Shown here: one piece after another, positions 24,993-33,566 of the stretch
Position numbering within the stretch: the first letter of the stretch is position 1
Layout: each line of letters starts with the position of its first letter
NCBI GenBank assembly: GCA_025210525.1
Contig: JAOARP010000035.1
Coordinates: 1-64,000, forward strand
Length of the DNA stretch: 64,000 nucleotides
Origin: Marinisporobacter sp.
GTDB lineage: Bacteria > Bacillota > Clostridia > Peptostreptococcales > Thermotaleaceae
Direction of reading: 5' to 3'
Notes under the pieces: model-generated
What the model saw: only the letters and a program-made list of their open reading frames with translations
Databases searched by the model: none
Told to the model about the DNA's origin: nothing
Program-made: the position numbers and the translations under genes

Positions 24993-25699
24993 TGATCAAA
25001 AATCTATCTAAAAGATACTCTATTAAAAATAAAGAAATTACTGCTTTAGATAATATTAGTTTATCTATTAAGGAGGGAACTTTTGTAACTATTGTAGGAA
25101 AGAGTGGTTGTGGAAAGACAACCCTTTTAAAAATTCTCAGTGGTTTAGAAAAAAAAACAGAGGGAGAAATTACGACGAATTGTAAAAATATAGGGATTGT
25201 TTTTCAAGAGCCAAGATTGATGCCGTGGCTGACGGTGAAAGAAAATATGGGGTTTTCATTCTTAGAAAAAGAGCATGAGGAAAAAGAGTTGGTAGAAAAA
25301 TATTTAAGAGTGCTAGATTTATATGATTTTAAGGATGCATACCCTTCGCAAATATCTGGCGGAATGGCACAAAGAGTCTCTTTAGGAAGGACACTTTGTT
25401 ATAATCCAGATATTATTTTAATGGATGAACCCTTAGGTGCATTAGATGCTTTTAATAGAAGAAAACTTCAAAGAGAGATTATAGAACTTTTCTTAAAGGA
25501 AAAGAAAACCATTATCTTTGTGACTCATGATGTGGAAGAAGCGGCATTTTTAGGACAAAGGATTATTGCATTAGATGAAGGGCGAATTGTTAAGGATATA
25601 TCTAATGATTTAGAATATATAAGAAAAATCAATCATATAGACTTTTTAGACATAAAGGAAGCAATTCTAAATGCTATTTTAAGAAATGAAAAAGAATAA
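24980..25699 (+). CDS. NitT/TauT-type ABC transporter, ATP-binding protein
   Basis: ATPase subunit of 239 aa with Walker A GKSGCGKTT, Q-loop FQEPRLMPWLTV, signature SGGMAQRVSLGR, Walker B IILMDEPLGALD and the switch His in FVTHDVEEA. The PRLMPWLTV and GGMAQR forms are typical of SsuB/TauB-like proteins. A TTG start is used with GAGGTG seven bases before it; the gene overlaps the permease by 13 bases. Confidence 0.93.
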   Translation: MDQLVIKNLSKRYSIKNKEITALDNISLSIKEGTFVTIVGKSGCGKTTLLKILSGLEKKTEGEITTNCKNIGIVFQEPRLMPWLTVKENMGFSFLEKEHEEKELVEKYLRVLDLYDFKDAYPSQISGGMAQRVSLGRTLCYNPDIILMDEPLGALDAFNRRKLQREIIELFLKEKKTIIFVTHDVEEAAFLGQRIIALDEGRIVKDISNDLEYIRKINHIDFLDIKEAILNAILRNEKE

Positions 25700-25813
25700 G
25701 AAATTCTAAAATAAAGATCAACAGGGTGTATGTTGAATTTTGAAATTGTTTATTTAGAAATGAGAAAAATAATTTATTTTTAAAATATATTAAATAAAGA
25801 AGGAGAGAGAGAA

Positions 25814-26782
25814 ATGAAAAAATTTACAAAGCTTTTATGTATGATCTGTGTGTTGATGTTAGTATTAGCAGGTTGTGGAAAGGGTGCAAATGAAGAAACA
25901 AGTGCTTCTGATGAGCAAAATCAATTGAAGGAAATAAATATTTCCTATGTTACAGCACCTTTAAATGTACCGTCTATTGTTGAAAAACATGAGAATTTAT
26001 TTGAAGAAGAGTTTAAAGATATAAAAATCAATTTTCCAGAAATAACGCAAGGCTCTAAAATGACAGAGGCTGTAGCAACAGGAGATTTAGACTTTTGTAA
26101 TGCTTTAGGAGGAACTTCAGCTATAATAGGAAAGGCAAATGGGGTAGATATAAAGATTATAGGTACTTATTCAAGAGCTCCAAAATGTTTTACGATCATG
26201 ACAAATGATGAAAATATTCAGTCAGTAAAAGATTTAAAAGGGAAAAAGGTTGCAGGACCTAAGGGGACGATTTTACATCAATTGTTGATTGCTGCAGGGA
26301 ATGAAGCAGGTGTAAGCATTGATGATATGGAATTTATTCAAATGGGTATAGGAAATGGTGTATCTAGTATGATGAGTAAAAATGTAGATGCAGCATTAGT
26401 TGCAGGACCAGCAGTGATCAAAGCCCAAGAGGGTGGTGCACGTATTCTTAGAAATGGAGAAGGATTATTAGATGCTACGATTGTTATTGGAGCAAGAGGA
26501 GAATTTGTAAAAGAACATCCAGATCTTGTAGAAAAATATATGAATGTTCATGAGAAAGCACTAAAGTTTATGGAAGAAAATCAAGAGAAAATGTTTGAAA
26601 TGGTAGCAGAAGAAAATGGAGTTTCTGTTGAAGATGTAAAAACCATGTATCCATGGTATGATTTTAATCCTACCATTACAGAAAAGGATGTGAAAGAGTT
26701 AGAAAAAACACAAGATTTTCTATTGGATAATGGTATGATTCAAGAAAAGATAGATATAAAAACTCTTTTTGTAGAAGAGTAA
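25814..26782 (+). CDS. NitT/TauT-type ABC transporter, substrate-binding lipoprotein
   Basis: A 322-aa lipoprotein. The signal peptide ends in the lipobox LVLAGC (Cys 21), so it is anchored outside the membrane. The rest fits the NMT1/SsuA-like periplasmic-binding class: SYVTAPLNVPSIVEKHE, a GTSAIIGKANG turn, then DLKGKKVAGPKGTILHQLL. The ligand-binding mode is that of sulfonate or pyrimidine binders, but the ligand is not determined. It starts 114 bases after the ATPase gene with GGAGAGAG. Confidence 0.9.
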   Translation: MKKFTKLLCMICVLMLVLAGCGKGANEETSASDEQNQLKEINISYVTAPLNVPSIVEKHENLFEEEFKDIKINFPEITQGSKMTEAVATGDLDFCNALGGTSAIIGKANGVDIKIIGTYSRAPKCFTIMTNDENIQSVKDLKGKKVAGPKGTILHQLLIAAGNEAGVSIDDMEFIQMGIGNGVSSMMSKNVDAALVAGPAVIKAQEGGARILRNGEGLLDATIVIGARGEFVKEHPDLVEKYMNVHEKALKFMEENQEKMFEMVAEENGVSVEDVKTMYPWYDFNPTITEKDVKELEKTQDFLLDNGMIQEKIDIKTLFVEE

Positions 26783-26817
26783 ATATGGTGTAAATATATT
26801 TAGAATACAATAAAAAT

Positions 26818-26871
26818 AGCTCCTTTTTGGAAAGAATGAAAGATAAAGTTCAACCAAGGAGGAGTTTTTTT
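26818..26871 (+). terminator. Terminator after the ABC transporter operon
   Basis: A 13-pair stem including G-T pairs, agctcctttttgg / ccaaggaggagtt, closes a loop of 23 bases and continues into T6. It ends the transporter unit and rules out an upstream start of the next gene. Confidence 0.82.
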
Positions 26872-26961
26872 ATTGGGAAAGTTTTTTTCTTTACTGAATA
26901 TTATATATATACTATAATTAGGGTTATTGATAGAAATTGTATTGATAAAGGAGAAGTCAAA

Positions 26962-28056
26962 ATGAATGCTACCAATATGGATTTCTATACTATTTTGAAA
27001 AAAATAAGTGTAGTGATAGGAATAATCATTGGAATAGGAGTCGTAAGCTTTGGTGTACTTGTTGTATATCTAACCATTACAGATTATAAACCAGAAGAAA
27101 CGATAAAAATTAAGGCAGAAGGAAAACCACTCTATGAAAAAGCGAATGATCAAATTTCTATGATCACTTGGAATATAGGATATGGAGGTTTAGGGGAAAA
27201 AGAAGATTTTTTTGCCTCTGGAGGAAAAAGTGTAAGACCTGATAGAAAGGAAACAGTAGAGAATTATATGAAAGGAATTACTGACTTTTTAGAGAATAAT
27301 AAAGCTGATTTTTATTTTATTCAGGAAATAGACAAAGAATCAAGACGAAGCTATTATATAGATGAATATAAACAGATCAAAGATACATTAAATAATTATC
27401 AATCCGTATTTGCTTATAATTATAAAGTAAAATTTGTACCGGCTCCTTTTCCACCTCCATTTATGGGGAAGGTTGAAAGTGGGATGGCTTTATTTGGAAA
27501 GTATAAAATGAATGAGAATATAAGATATCAATTTCCAGGAAAATTTAATTGGCCTGTATACCTGGCACATTTAGATAGATGCTTTACGGTGAGTCGTGTA
27601 GATATTGAGGGAAAAGATCATCAATTGGTATTGATCAATACCCATAATTCAGCTTTTGATAAAGATGCAGTACTCAGAAAGCAACAGATGAATTATTTGA
27701 AAAATGTGCTTACAGATGAATATGAAAAAGGAAACTATGTAATCGTGGGAGGAGATTGGAATCAATTGATGCCCGGAATATCTAAGGAATATTTTACTAA
27801 TCATTTAGAAGGGTCCGATTGGGTAGCACCTCTTCCTAAAAATTGGATACCAAAGGATTGGACATGGGGATTTGATAAAGATCTTCCAACAGTACGAGCA
27901 ACAGATACAGCCTACATAAAGGGAGATACTTATTTGACAAGCATTGATGCTTTTTTGATGTCTCCTAATGTAGAATTATTAAAAATAGAAGTAAAAGATC
28001 TAGATTTTAAATATTCTGATCACAATCCTGTATATATGGAAGTGAAATTGAGATAA
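26962..28056 (+). CDS. Membrane-anchored endonuclease/exonuclease/phosphatase family protein
   Basis: A 364-aa protein. One N-terminal membrane helix (about residues 13-38) precedes an EEP (DNase I-like) domain with ITWNIGYGG, FYFIQEID (metal Glu), NTHNSAF, VGGDWNQ (Asp-Asn pair) and SDHNPVYMEV (catalytic Asp-His). The active site therefore faces outside. The start at 26962 has AAAGGAGAAG upstream; a longer frame from 26827 begins inside the preceding terminator. Such proteins can be extracellular nucleases, phosphatases or sphingomyelinase-like; the substrate is unknown. Confidence 0.85.
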   Translation: MNATNMDFYTILKKISVVIGIIIGIGVVSFGVLVVYLTITDYKPEETIKIKAEGKPLYEKANDQISMITWNIGYGGLGEKEDFFASGGKSVRPDRKETVENYMKGITDFLENNKADFYFIQEIDKESRRSYYIDEYKQIKDTLNNYQSVFAYNYKVKFVPAPFPPPFMGKVESGMALFGKYKMNENIRYQFPGKFNWPVYLAHLDRCFTVSRVDIEGKDHQLVLINTHNSAFDKDAVLRKQQMNYLKNVLTDEYEKGNYVIVGGDWNQLMPGISKEYFTNHLEGSDWVAPLPKNWIPKDWTWGFDKDLPTVRATDTAYIKGDTYLTSIDAFLMSPNVELLKIEVKDLDFKYSDHNPVYMEVKLR

Positions 28057-28091
28057 TGATATAAGCTTTACAAATTTATAAAGTGGATATA

Positions 28092-28143
28092 AAAAAGTCA
28101 TGTGATTTTAGGTTGAAAATACCTGAAGTTGCATGGCTTTTTC
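28092..28143 (+). terminator. Terminator after the endonuclease-family gene
   Basis: A long imperfect stem pairs aagtcatgtga with tgcatggctt around an inner hairpin aggt/acct, and ends in TTTTTC. It stands about 40 bases past the stop codon. Confidence 0.72.
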
Positions 28144-28248
28144 TATCATAAAAATGACTCTTAACAAATTATTCCTATATGATTACTATAAAAAATTAAA
28201 GGTATAAATGATATATATAATGAATAGGAAGGCAGGGGAGAAAAGTTT

Positions 28249-29343
28249 ATGAAAGAAATTATGATATATTTTTTTAAAATAGGAGTACTAGGATTTGGTG
28301 GACCTATGGCCCATATTGCTATGATGGATGAGGAATTGGTTGAAAAGAGAGAATGGGTTTTGCGGGAAGAATTTTTAGATGGATTGGCAATATGTAATAT
28401 GTTACCGGGTCCTGCATCTACACAATTAGGAATTTATATGGGATACTTAAGAGGTGGTGTATTAGGAGGGGTCGTAGCAGGTGTATTTTTTATTTTTCCA
28501 GCTTTTATTATGATTACTTTATTAAGTTATTTATATTTTAATTATGGGACAATACCGCAAGTAAAGGGGATTTTATATGGTGTAAATGCAGTAGTTATTG
28601 CTTTGATTAGTTCATCTCTTTATAAAATGGGAAGAAAATTTATTGTGGATATTAAAGGTATAGCTATATTTATTTTAAGTGCTATTGCTGTATATATACT
28701 GAAAGTAAATATAATTGTCGTTTTAATTGTGGGAGGGATTCTGGGAATCTTGATGGATTATAAAATAGTAAATAGGAAAAAAACTTATATGATAGCAGTT
28801 CCGTTTTTTATAATAGATCATATGCTGGTAAGGTTATTTAGATTTTTTATAAAAGTAGGTTCATTTATTTATGGTGGAGGTTTAGTGATTATTCCTTTTA
28901 TAGAGCAGGAAGTAGTAGAAAGATTAGGTTGGATGACGCAACAAGAATTTTTAACAGGGCTTTCCTTTGGACAAATCACACCAGGACCTATAGTGACTAC
29001 GGCTGCTTTTATTGGATATAAGGTATTTGGGTTTTTAGGTGCATCTGTTGCAGCTGTTGCAATTTTTTTACCATCTTTTATTTTTATATTTATTGCTGTA
29101 CCTTATCTTAAAAAGGTGAAAAATATTCCATGGGTAAAAGCTTTTCTAAAAGGAGTAAATGAAGCTGTTATTGGTACGATTTTAGCATCGGTATTTGCTT
29201 TGATTCCAAATGCTTTAATAGATGTATGGACGGTTTTAATTGCAATAGGTGGATTTGTTGCACTAAGGAAATATCAACTAAGTGTATTCTATTGTGTGGG
29301 AATTGCAGGGATACTGGGGGTGATCATTACTAATTTCATATAA
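28249..29343 (+). CDS. chrA: CHR-family (chromate) transporter, two-domain form
   Basis: A 364-aa membrane protein with two homologous halves, each with about five to six helices. Each half starts with the CHR motif: GFGGPMAHIAMMDEE then a GLAICNMLPGP loop, and YGGGLVIIPFIEQEVV then GLSFGQITPGP. Characterised ChrA proteins expel chromate by proton antiport. Many family members have unknown anion substrates, so chromate is only the family name here. GGAGA precedes the ATG. It appears to be a single-gene unit. Confidence 0.88.
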   Translation: MKEIMIYFFKIGVLGFGGPMAHIAMMDEELVEKREWVLREEFLDGLAICNMLPGPASTQLGIYMGYLRGGVLGGVVAGVFFIFPAFIMITLLSYLYFNYGTIPQVKGILYGVNAVVIALISSSLYKMGRKFIVDIKGIAIFILSAIAVYILKVNIIVVLIVGGILGILMDYKIVNRKKTYMIAVPFFIIDHMLVRLFRFFIKVGSFIYGGGLVIIPFIEQEVVERLGWMTQQEFLTGLSFGQITPGPIVTTAAFIGYKVFGFLGASVAAVAIFLPSFIFIFIAVPYLKKVKNIPWVKAFLKGVNEAVIGTILASVFALIPNALIDVWTVLIAIGGFVALRKYQLSVFYCVGIAGILGVIITNFI

Positions 29344-29473
29344 ATATGAATGATTAAAATGATTAGGGATAGGAAATCGGTTAAATGCAATTTTTGTAAA
29401 TTATTCTTGTTGATAAATATCACCATTTACGATAACCTATATTTAGGGTAATAAGGTTAGAAAGGATGATAGT

Positions 29474-29902
29474 ATGGAAAGAGATATGGCTTTACAAAAA
29501 GAAGAGGCTCAAGAAAAAGGGCGTGCAAGAAAAAAGGATAAAAAAGATAAAAAAAATAATAAAATATGGATCAATATATTAATTTTTATCTTAAGTGCAG
29601 GGGTTTGGAGTGCTGCTGTATATTATGGATATACTTATGCGAAAAATTATATTGATGTATCCATAAAAAATGTACAACAAGAAAATGCAGTAAATATTCA
29701 AGCGTTAAGTGAAAAAATGGACCAGCTTAGTACAGAAATCAATAATTTAAAAAATAGGATTGAAAATACAGGAGATACTATCTCTGATTCTACAGCTGTG
29801 CAAGAAAGAATCGATGAAAAATTAAAAGATTTAGATGGGCAATTAAAGACATTAGAAAAAAGCTTAAAGGTACTTAAGGAGGCACCAAATGGGCAAAATT
29901 AA
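29474..29902 (+). CDS. Small membrane protein with coiled coil, upstream of the glycosidase
   Basis: A 142-aa protein: a highly basic, charged N-terminus (about 1-30, many Lys), one membrane helix (about 32-52), then a long outer coiled coil (about 62-140) rich in Gln, Leu and Lys with heptads such as LSEKMDQLSTEINNLKNRIE. Not recognised as a named family. It overlaps the next gene by 14 bases, so both probably work together at the outer membrane face, for example as a scaffold for the glycosidase. Confidence 0.75.
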   Translation: MERDMALQKEEAQEKGRARKKDKKDKKNNKIWINILIFILSAGVWSAAVYYGYTYAKNYIDVSIKNVQQENAVNIQALSEKMDQLSTEINNLKNRIENTGDTISDSTAVQERIDEKLKDLDGQLKTLEKSLKVLKEAPNGQN

Positions 29903-30935
29903 TTTATTTATGCTTTTTTTGATTGCCCCATTTATCGGTCTCTTTGTTGTTGGTTTTGAGTTTCAAGATGAGAGTCAGTATTTTAAATTTCCTATCACTG
30001 TACTTGAAGAAGGATCAGATCAATTATATGATGATGTCGGTAAGCTAGAAAAGAGTATTACAGCTATGGGACTTACTATAGAAAACCAAAAAGAAGTTTT
30101 TCAGGTTCAAGATGAACAGATTAGTGAGTTATCAAAGCTGAGTGATTCACACAGAAAATTATCTGATGATATTTATGAACAAAAGATATTAGATATGTTA
30201 GGTCCTGCAGTAAAGGCTCATATTAGTAATCGTACAGAAATCAAAATCTTTAAATTAGCAGAGCTTGGTTATAGAGGGTTTATTGCTAAAATAAAATTAT
30301 TTGATCCAACAGCATTTAAAGTAGTATTAGGTAAAGACCAATTAGGAAAATTAGAGACTACATCGAGTGCGGCAAAAAGAACAAATGCTATCCTTGCTAT
30401 TAATGCAGGAGGATTTTATACAGAAAAAAGAAATGGTAAAACTTATGCTCAGCTAATTGGAAATACAGTAATTAATGGAAAATTAGTAGAACCTTTTAAT
30501 GGGTATCCAGGAGATTTATTCTTTACTGGGATCAACAAAAAGGGACAAGTTATTGGAACAGTGCCCCATAGTGAAAATGATATTATGAAGCTTGACCCTT
30601 ATCAAGGAGTAAGCTTTTCACCAGTATTATTGGAAAATGGACAAAAAATAGAAATTCCAAAGAAATGGAAAAAAACAAGACATCCTAGAACCATCATTGG
30701 AAAATATGCAAATGATGATTTGATTGTGATCGTTATAGATGGAAGACGAGACAATTGGAGTATAGGGATTTCTTTAGAAAGATTACAGGATAAATTATTA
30801 GAATTAGGAGTAAAGGATGCATATAATCTAGATGGTGGTGGTTCTAGTGCTATGTATTATGAGGGTAAAATTTTAAATAAACCTTCTGATAGAAGGGAAA
30901 GACCTGTAGTAAATAATATTGTGATCATGCCTTAA
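29889..30935 (+). CDS. Phosphodiester glycosidase family (NAGPA/DUF2233) protein
   Basis: A 348-aa protein: an N-terminal membrane or signal segment (about 4-22), a coiled region (about 45-85), then the NAGPA domain (about 110-348). Family motifs: AINAGGFYTE, a metal Asp region, HPRTIIGKY, DGRRDNWSIGIS and NLDGGGSSAMYY near the end. The family cleaves N-acetylglucosamine or sugar-phosphate diesters on surface glycopolymers. AAGGAGG precedes the ATG and lies in the coding end of the upstream gene. Likely role in exopolysaccharide or wall-polymer processing (inference). Confidence 0.87.
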   Translation: MGKINLFMLFLIAPFIGLFVVGFEFQDESQYFKFPITVLEEGSDQLYDDVGKLEKSITAMGLTIENQKEVFQVQDEQISELSKLSDSHRKLSDDIYEQKILDMLGPAVKAHISNRTEIKIFKLAELGYRGFIAKIKLFDPTAFKVVLGKDQLGKLETTSSAAKRTNAILAINAGGFYTEKRNGKTYAQLIGNTVINGKLVEPFNGYPGDLFFTGINKKGQVIGTVPHSENDIMKLDPYQGVSFSPVLLENGQKIEIPKKWKKTRHPRTIIGKYANDDLIVIVIDGRRDNWSIGISLERLQDKLLELGVKDAYNLDGGGSSAMYYEGKILNKPSDRRERPVVNNIVIMP

Positions 30936-30970
30936 AGAACAAATTATAAAAATATAGAAGTATGAGTATT

Positions 30971-31006
30971 GATGACCTTGTAGACAAGTACTATGAGGTC
31001 ATTTTT
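30971..31006 (+). terminator. Terminator after the glycosidase gene
   Basis: Stem atgacct / aggtcat with a loop of about 16 bases and TTTTT behind it. Confidence 0.7.
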
Positions 31007-31106
31007 ATGATTAGGTGATTTTGTAAAAATTCTGTAATAGAGATTTTAATAAATTTCTAGTATAATAAAACTTGCTTCCAAATAATGAAAGAAAAGGGGA
31101 AATGCG

Positions 31107-31781
31107 ATGAAGGGATTTTTTCTATATTATTTATTGAGAATGTTTACAGGAAATCCATTAGCAGCGATTATTGGTGTGTTCCTTATATACGCAATTGTTG
31201 ATAAAGCCTACTTAGGGTTTTTACCTGACTTTACAAAAGGTTTTCGCAAAAAACGTCAGATAAAAAATAGTCTGATGGAGCTTAATGTAAACTCAGAAAA
31301 TGCTCAGGCTGCATTTGTACTTGGAGAATATTATTTTGAAAAGAAAAAATATGAAAAAGCACTAAATTATCTTAGTCATCATAAGCTACAAAAGGATGAA
31401 AGTGCTAAATATTATCATTATCTAGGAATGACCCTTATGGAGATTGGAAAAAAAGAAGAAGGAAAAAAATATATTGAGAAAGCCTTAGAACTAAATCCAA
31501 AAGTAGGATATGGGCTACCTTATATTTATTTGATAGATGATGAGATGAAAAGACATACGCCTAATAAAAATAAAATAAATGCTTGGGAAGAAGAAGTTGA
31601 AAGGTTTGGAAATACGGAGAACCTTTATAAGCTAGGAATGATTTATAAAAAACAAGGAGATAAGAAAACTGCAAAAAAATTATTTTCAAAGGTTTTAATA
31701 GAATATGACTATTGTCCAAAGGGGATAAGAAGAATTCACAGAAAGTGGGCAATTTTAGCTAGAGTGGGGAAAGCCATATAG
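31107..31781 (+). CDS. Membrane-associated TPR-repeat protein
   Basis: A 224-aa protein. A hydrophobic N-terminus (about 15-40) is followed by tetratricopeptide repeats: ENAQAAFVLGEYYFEKKKYE, SAKYYHYLGMTLMEIGKKEE and ENLYKLGMIYKKQGDKKTAK show the A/G/Y pattern of TPR helices. The C-terminus is strongly basic. It likely holds a partner protein at the membrane; the partner is unknown. It stands alone between terminators. Confidence 0.8.
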   Translation: MKGFFLYYLLRMFTGNPLAAIIGVFLIYAIVDKAYLGFLPDFTKGFRKKRQIKNSLMELNVNSENAQAAFVLGEYYFEKKKYEKALNYLSHHKLQKDESAKYYHYLGMTLMEIGKKEEGKKYIEKALELNPKVGYGLPYIYLIDDEMKRHTPNKNKINAWEEEVERFGNTENLYKLGMIYKKQGDKKTAKKLFSKVLIEYDYCPKGIRRIHRKWAILARVGKAI

Positions 31782-31825
31782 TTTTGAGGAAATGAAAATT
31801 TAAGTAGATTTCAAAAATTTGATTG

Positions 31826-31873
31826 AAAACAACTGATCTGTGGTAATATGCAATAAAGAGCAGTTGTTTTTTA
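31826..31873 (+). terminator. Terminator after the TPR gene
   Basis: Nine-pair stem aaacaactg / cagttgttt with a large loop of about 25 bases and a T6 tract. It lies about 45 bases past the stop codon. Confidence 0.75.
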
Positions 31874-31900
31874 TACGTTAGAAGGAAAGGAGTAGCTTTT

Positions 31901-32446
31901 ATGGAGCATAAGGATCAAGAGTATACAGTAGTAGACATAGAAACAACAGGACTAAGTTATAGAAATGGTGCTGAGATCATAGAGATAGGAGCTGTAAAAA
32001 TAAAAAATGGAAAGATTTCAGAGAGAAGAGGATCTTTAATTCGCTTTCATGGAGATATGGACCCTTTTGCATTTAAAGCCCATGGAATTACAAAAGAAAT
32101 GACAAAGGATCAGCCTGAAATAGAAGAGGTACTTCCTAGAGTTAGAAAATATATAGGAGATAGTATTGTTGTTTGTCATAATGCAAAGTTTGATGTGCCT
32201 TTTTTAAATCACTACCTTAAAGGGATAGAGCTACCCTTAATTGAAAAGCATGTATGTACATTAAAGGCATTAAACCAATTAAAAAAGAAAGGTCTTTACA
32301 ATGGAGTCAATAATAAATTAGATACGGCTTGTCGTTATTATGATATCATACTTAAAAATTATCACAGAGCTTCTTGGGATGCAAAAGCTACAGCAGAGTT
32401 GTTTCTAAAAATAGCAGAGGTAGATAAAAGTGTACTAAACCTATGA
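31901..32446 (+). CDS. 3'-5' exonuclease, DEDDh type (DNA polymerase III epsilon-like)
   Basis: A 181-aa single-domain nuclease. The four acidic residues and His of the DEDDh class are visible: VVDIETTGLS (Asp 12, Glu 14), HNAKFDVPFL (Asp), and HRASWDAKAT (His and Asp). It resembles the DnaQ/PolC exonuclease domain but lacks polymerase or GIY-YIG parts, so it may act in repair or RNA trimming. AAAGGAGTAG precedes the ATG. Confidence 0.9.
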   Translation: MEHKDQEYTVVDIETTGLSYRNGAEIIEIGAVKIKNGKISERRGSLIRFHGDMDPFAFKAHGITKEMTKDQPEIEEVLPRVRKYIGDSIVVCHNAKFDVPFLNHYLKGIELPLIEKHVCTLKALNQLKKKGLYNGVNNKLDTACRYYDIILKNYHRASWDAKATAELFLKIAEVDKSVLNL

Positions 32447-32557
32447 AAATAGGTTGAATAAATTAAGAAAAATTAACTAAATAAGAATTGAAATCTATAT
32501 CTAATATTGATAGTTTTCGTTGGTGCTTAAAAGGCATAAGAAGGGAGTGGGATCATC

Positions 32558-33412
32558 ATGAAATATAATAAAAAAGAATTAGCAAGAAGAATATTGCTGA
32601 TTATGCTAGGAAGTGCAATTACAGCTATAGGGATTAATACTTTTATCATACCTCATAAGTTTTTAAGTGGAGGAGTAGGGGGAATTGCTTTAATCCTACA
32701 GTATCTAACAAATATTTCGTCTGGTTATTATATTTTAGCTGTGAATATACCTATATTTTTAATAGGTATGAAGAAAGTAGATAAAGAATTTTGTATTTTC
32801 AGTTTGCTTGGAATGCTTTCATTGTCCTTTTTTATGATTTTAACCCAAAATATATCTAATTATTATGCTATAGAGGATATGGTCGTATCGAGTATATATG
32901 GAGGTATATTAGGAGGAATTGGTGCAGCAATTGTTTTTCAAAATAGGGCTTCCATGGGAGGAACAGATATTATTGCTGTGGTGCTTAAGAAAAAAACAGG
33001 TGGAAGTATTTCCAGTTATTTACTTATTATGAACATAGTAGTTGTAATGATTGGAACGACTATTAATGGTATAAGTATTGCTCTATATACATTGATTTCT
33101 ATGTATATTTCATCAGAGGTAATGAATAGAGTAATGGACGGAATCGAAAGAAAAAAATTACTTCTTGTTGTAACGCAAAAGGAAAGAGAAATTGCAGACC
33201 AGATTATCAAGGAAGTAGGAAGAGGGGTTACTTTTCTTCACGGACAGGGAGCTTATACAGGAAAGGAAAGAAATGTTATTTACTGTATCGTTACTTTAAG
33301 ACAATTACCTAAAATACAAAAACTAATTGAAGATACAGACCCTCAAGCATTTATGTCTATATTGGATACTTCAGAGGTTCATGGGCAAGGGTTTAAAAGA
33401 CCTGTTTTATAA
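32558..33412 (+). CDS. YitT family membrane protein
   Basis: A 284-aa protein with about five to six N-terminal membrane helices (to about residue 205), including the family start GINTFIIPHKFLSGGVGGIA and GGTDIIAVVLKKKTG, followed by a cytosolic DUF2179 domain (about 215-280: LHGQGAYTGKERNVIYCIV). YitT proteins are common in Firmicutes; their function is poorly known. GAAGGGAG stands upstream of the start. Single gene ending at a shared terminator. Confidence 0.9.
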   Translation: MKYNKKELARRILLIMLGSAITAIGINTFIIPHKFLSGGVGGIALILQYLTNISSGYYILAVNIPIFLIGMKKVDKEFCIFSLLGMLSLSFFMILTQNISNYYAIEDMVVSSIYGGILGGIGAAIVFQNRASMGGTDIIAVVLKKKTGGSISSYLLIMNIVVVMIGTTINGISIALYTLISMYISSEVMNRVMDGIERKKLLLVVTQKEREIADQIIKEVGRGVTFLHGQGAYTGKERNVIYCIVTLRQLPKIQKLIEDTDPQAFMSILDTSEVHGQGFKRPVL

Positions 33413-33498
33413 AGGATAAAATAGCACCTTCAAGGTATTTAAAGAATTTATCATAAATGAATGTTTTGATTGAGCAATTTATAATATTTATAGATAAA

Positions 33499-33534
33499 GA
33501 AATCCTGTAGATCGTTAGTGAACTACAGGATTTT
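33499..33534 (+). terminator. Bidirectional terminator between converging genes
   Basis: Perfect stem aaatcctgtag / ctacaggattt with a 12-base loop. A run precedes it and T run follows, so it may serve both the YitT gene and the converging oxidoreductase gene. Confidence 0.88.
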
Positions 33535-33566
33535 CCTATGTTTGCTTTTATGAAATAAGCTAGAAA

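Noticed and set aside
26827..26961. 45-codon N-terminal extension of the endonuclease-family protein
   Set aside because: It would begin inside the preceding terminator. A good ribosome site and ATG followed by a membrane helix stand at 26962.
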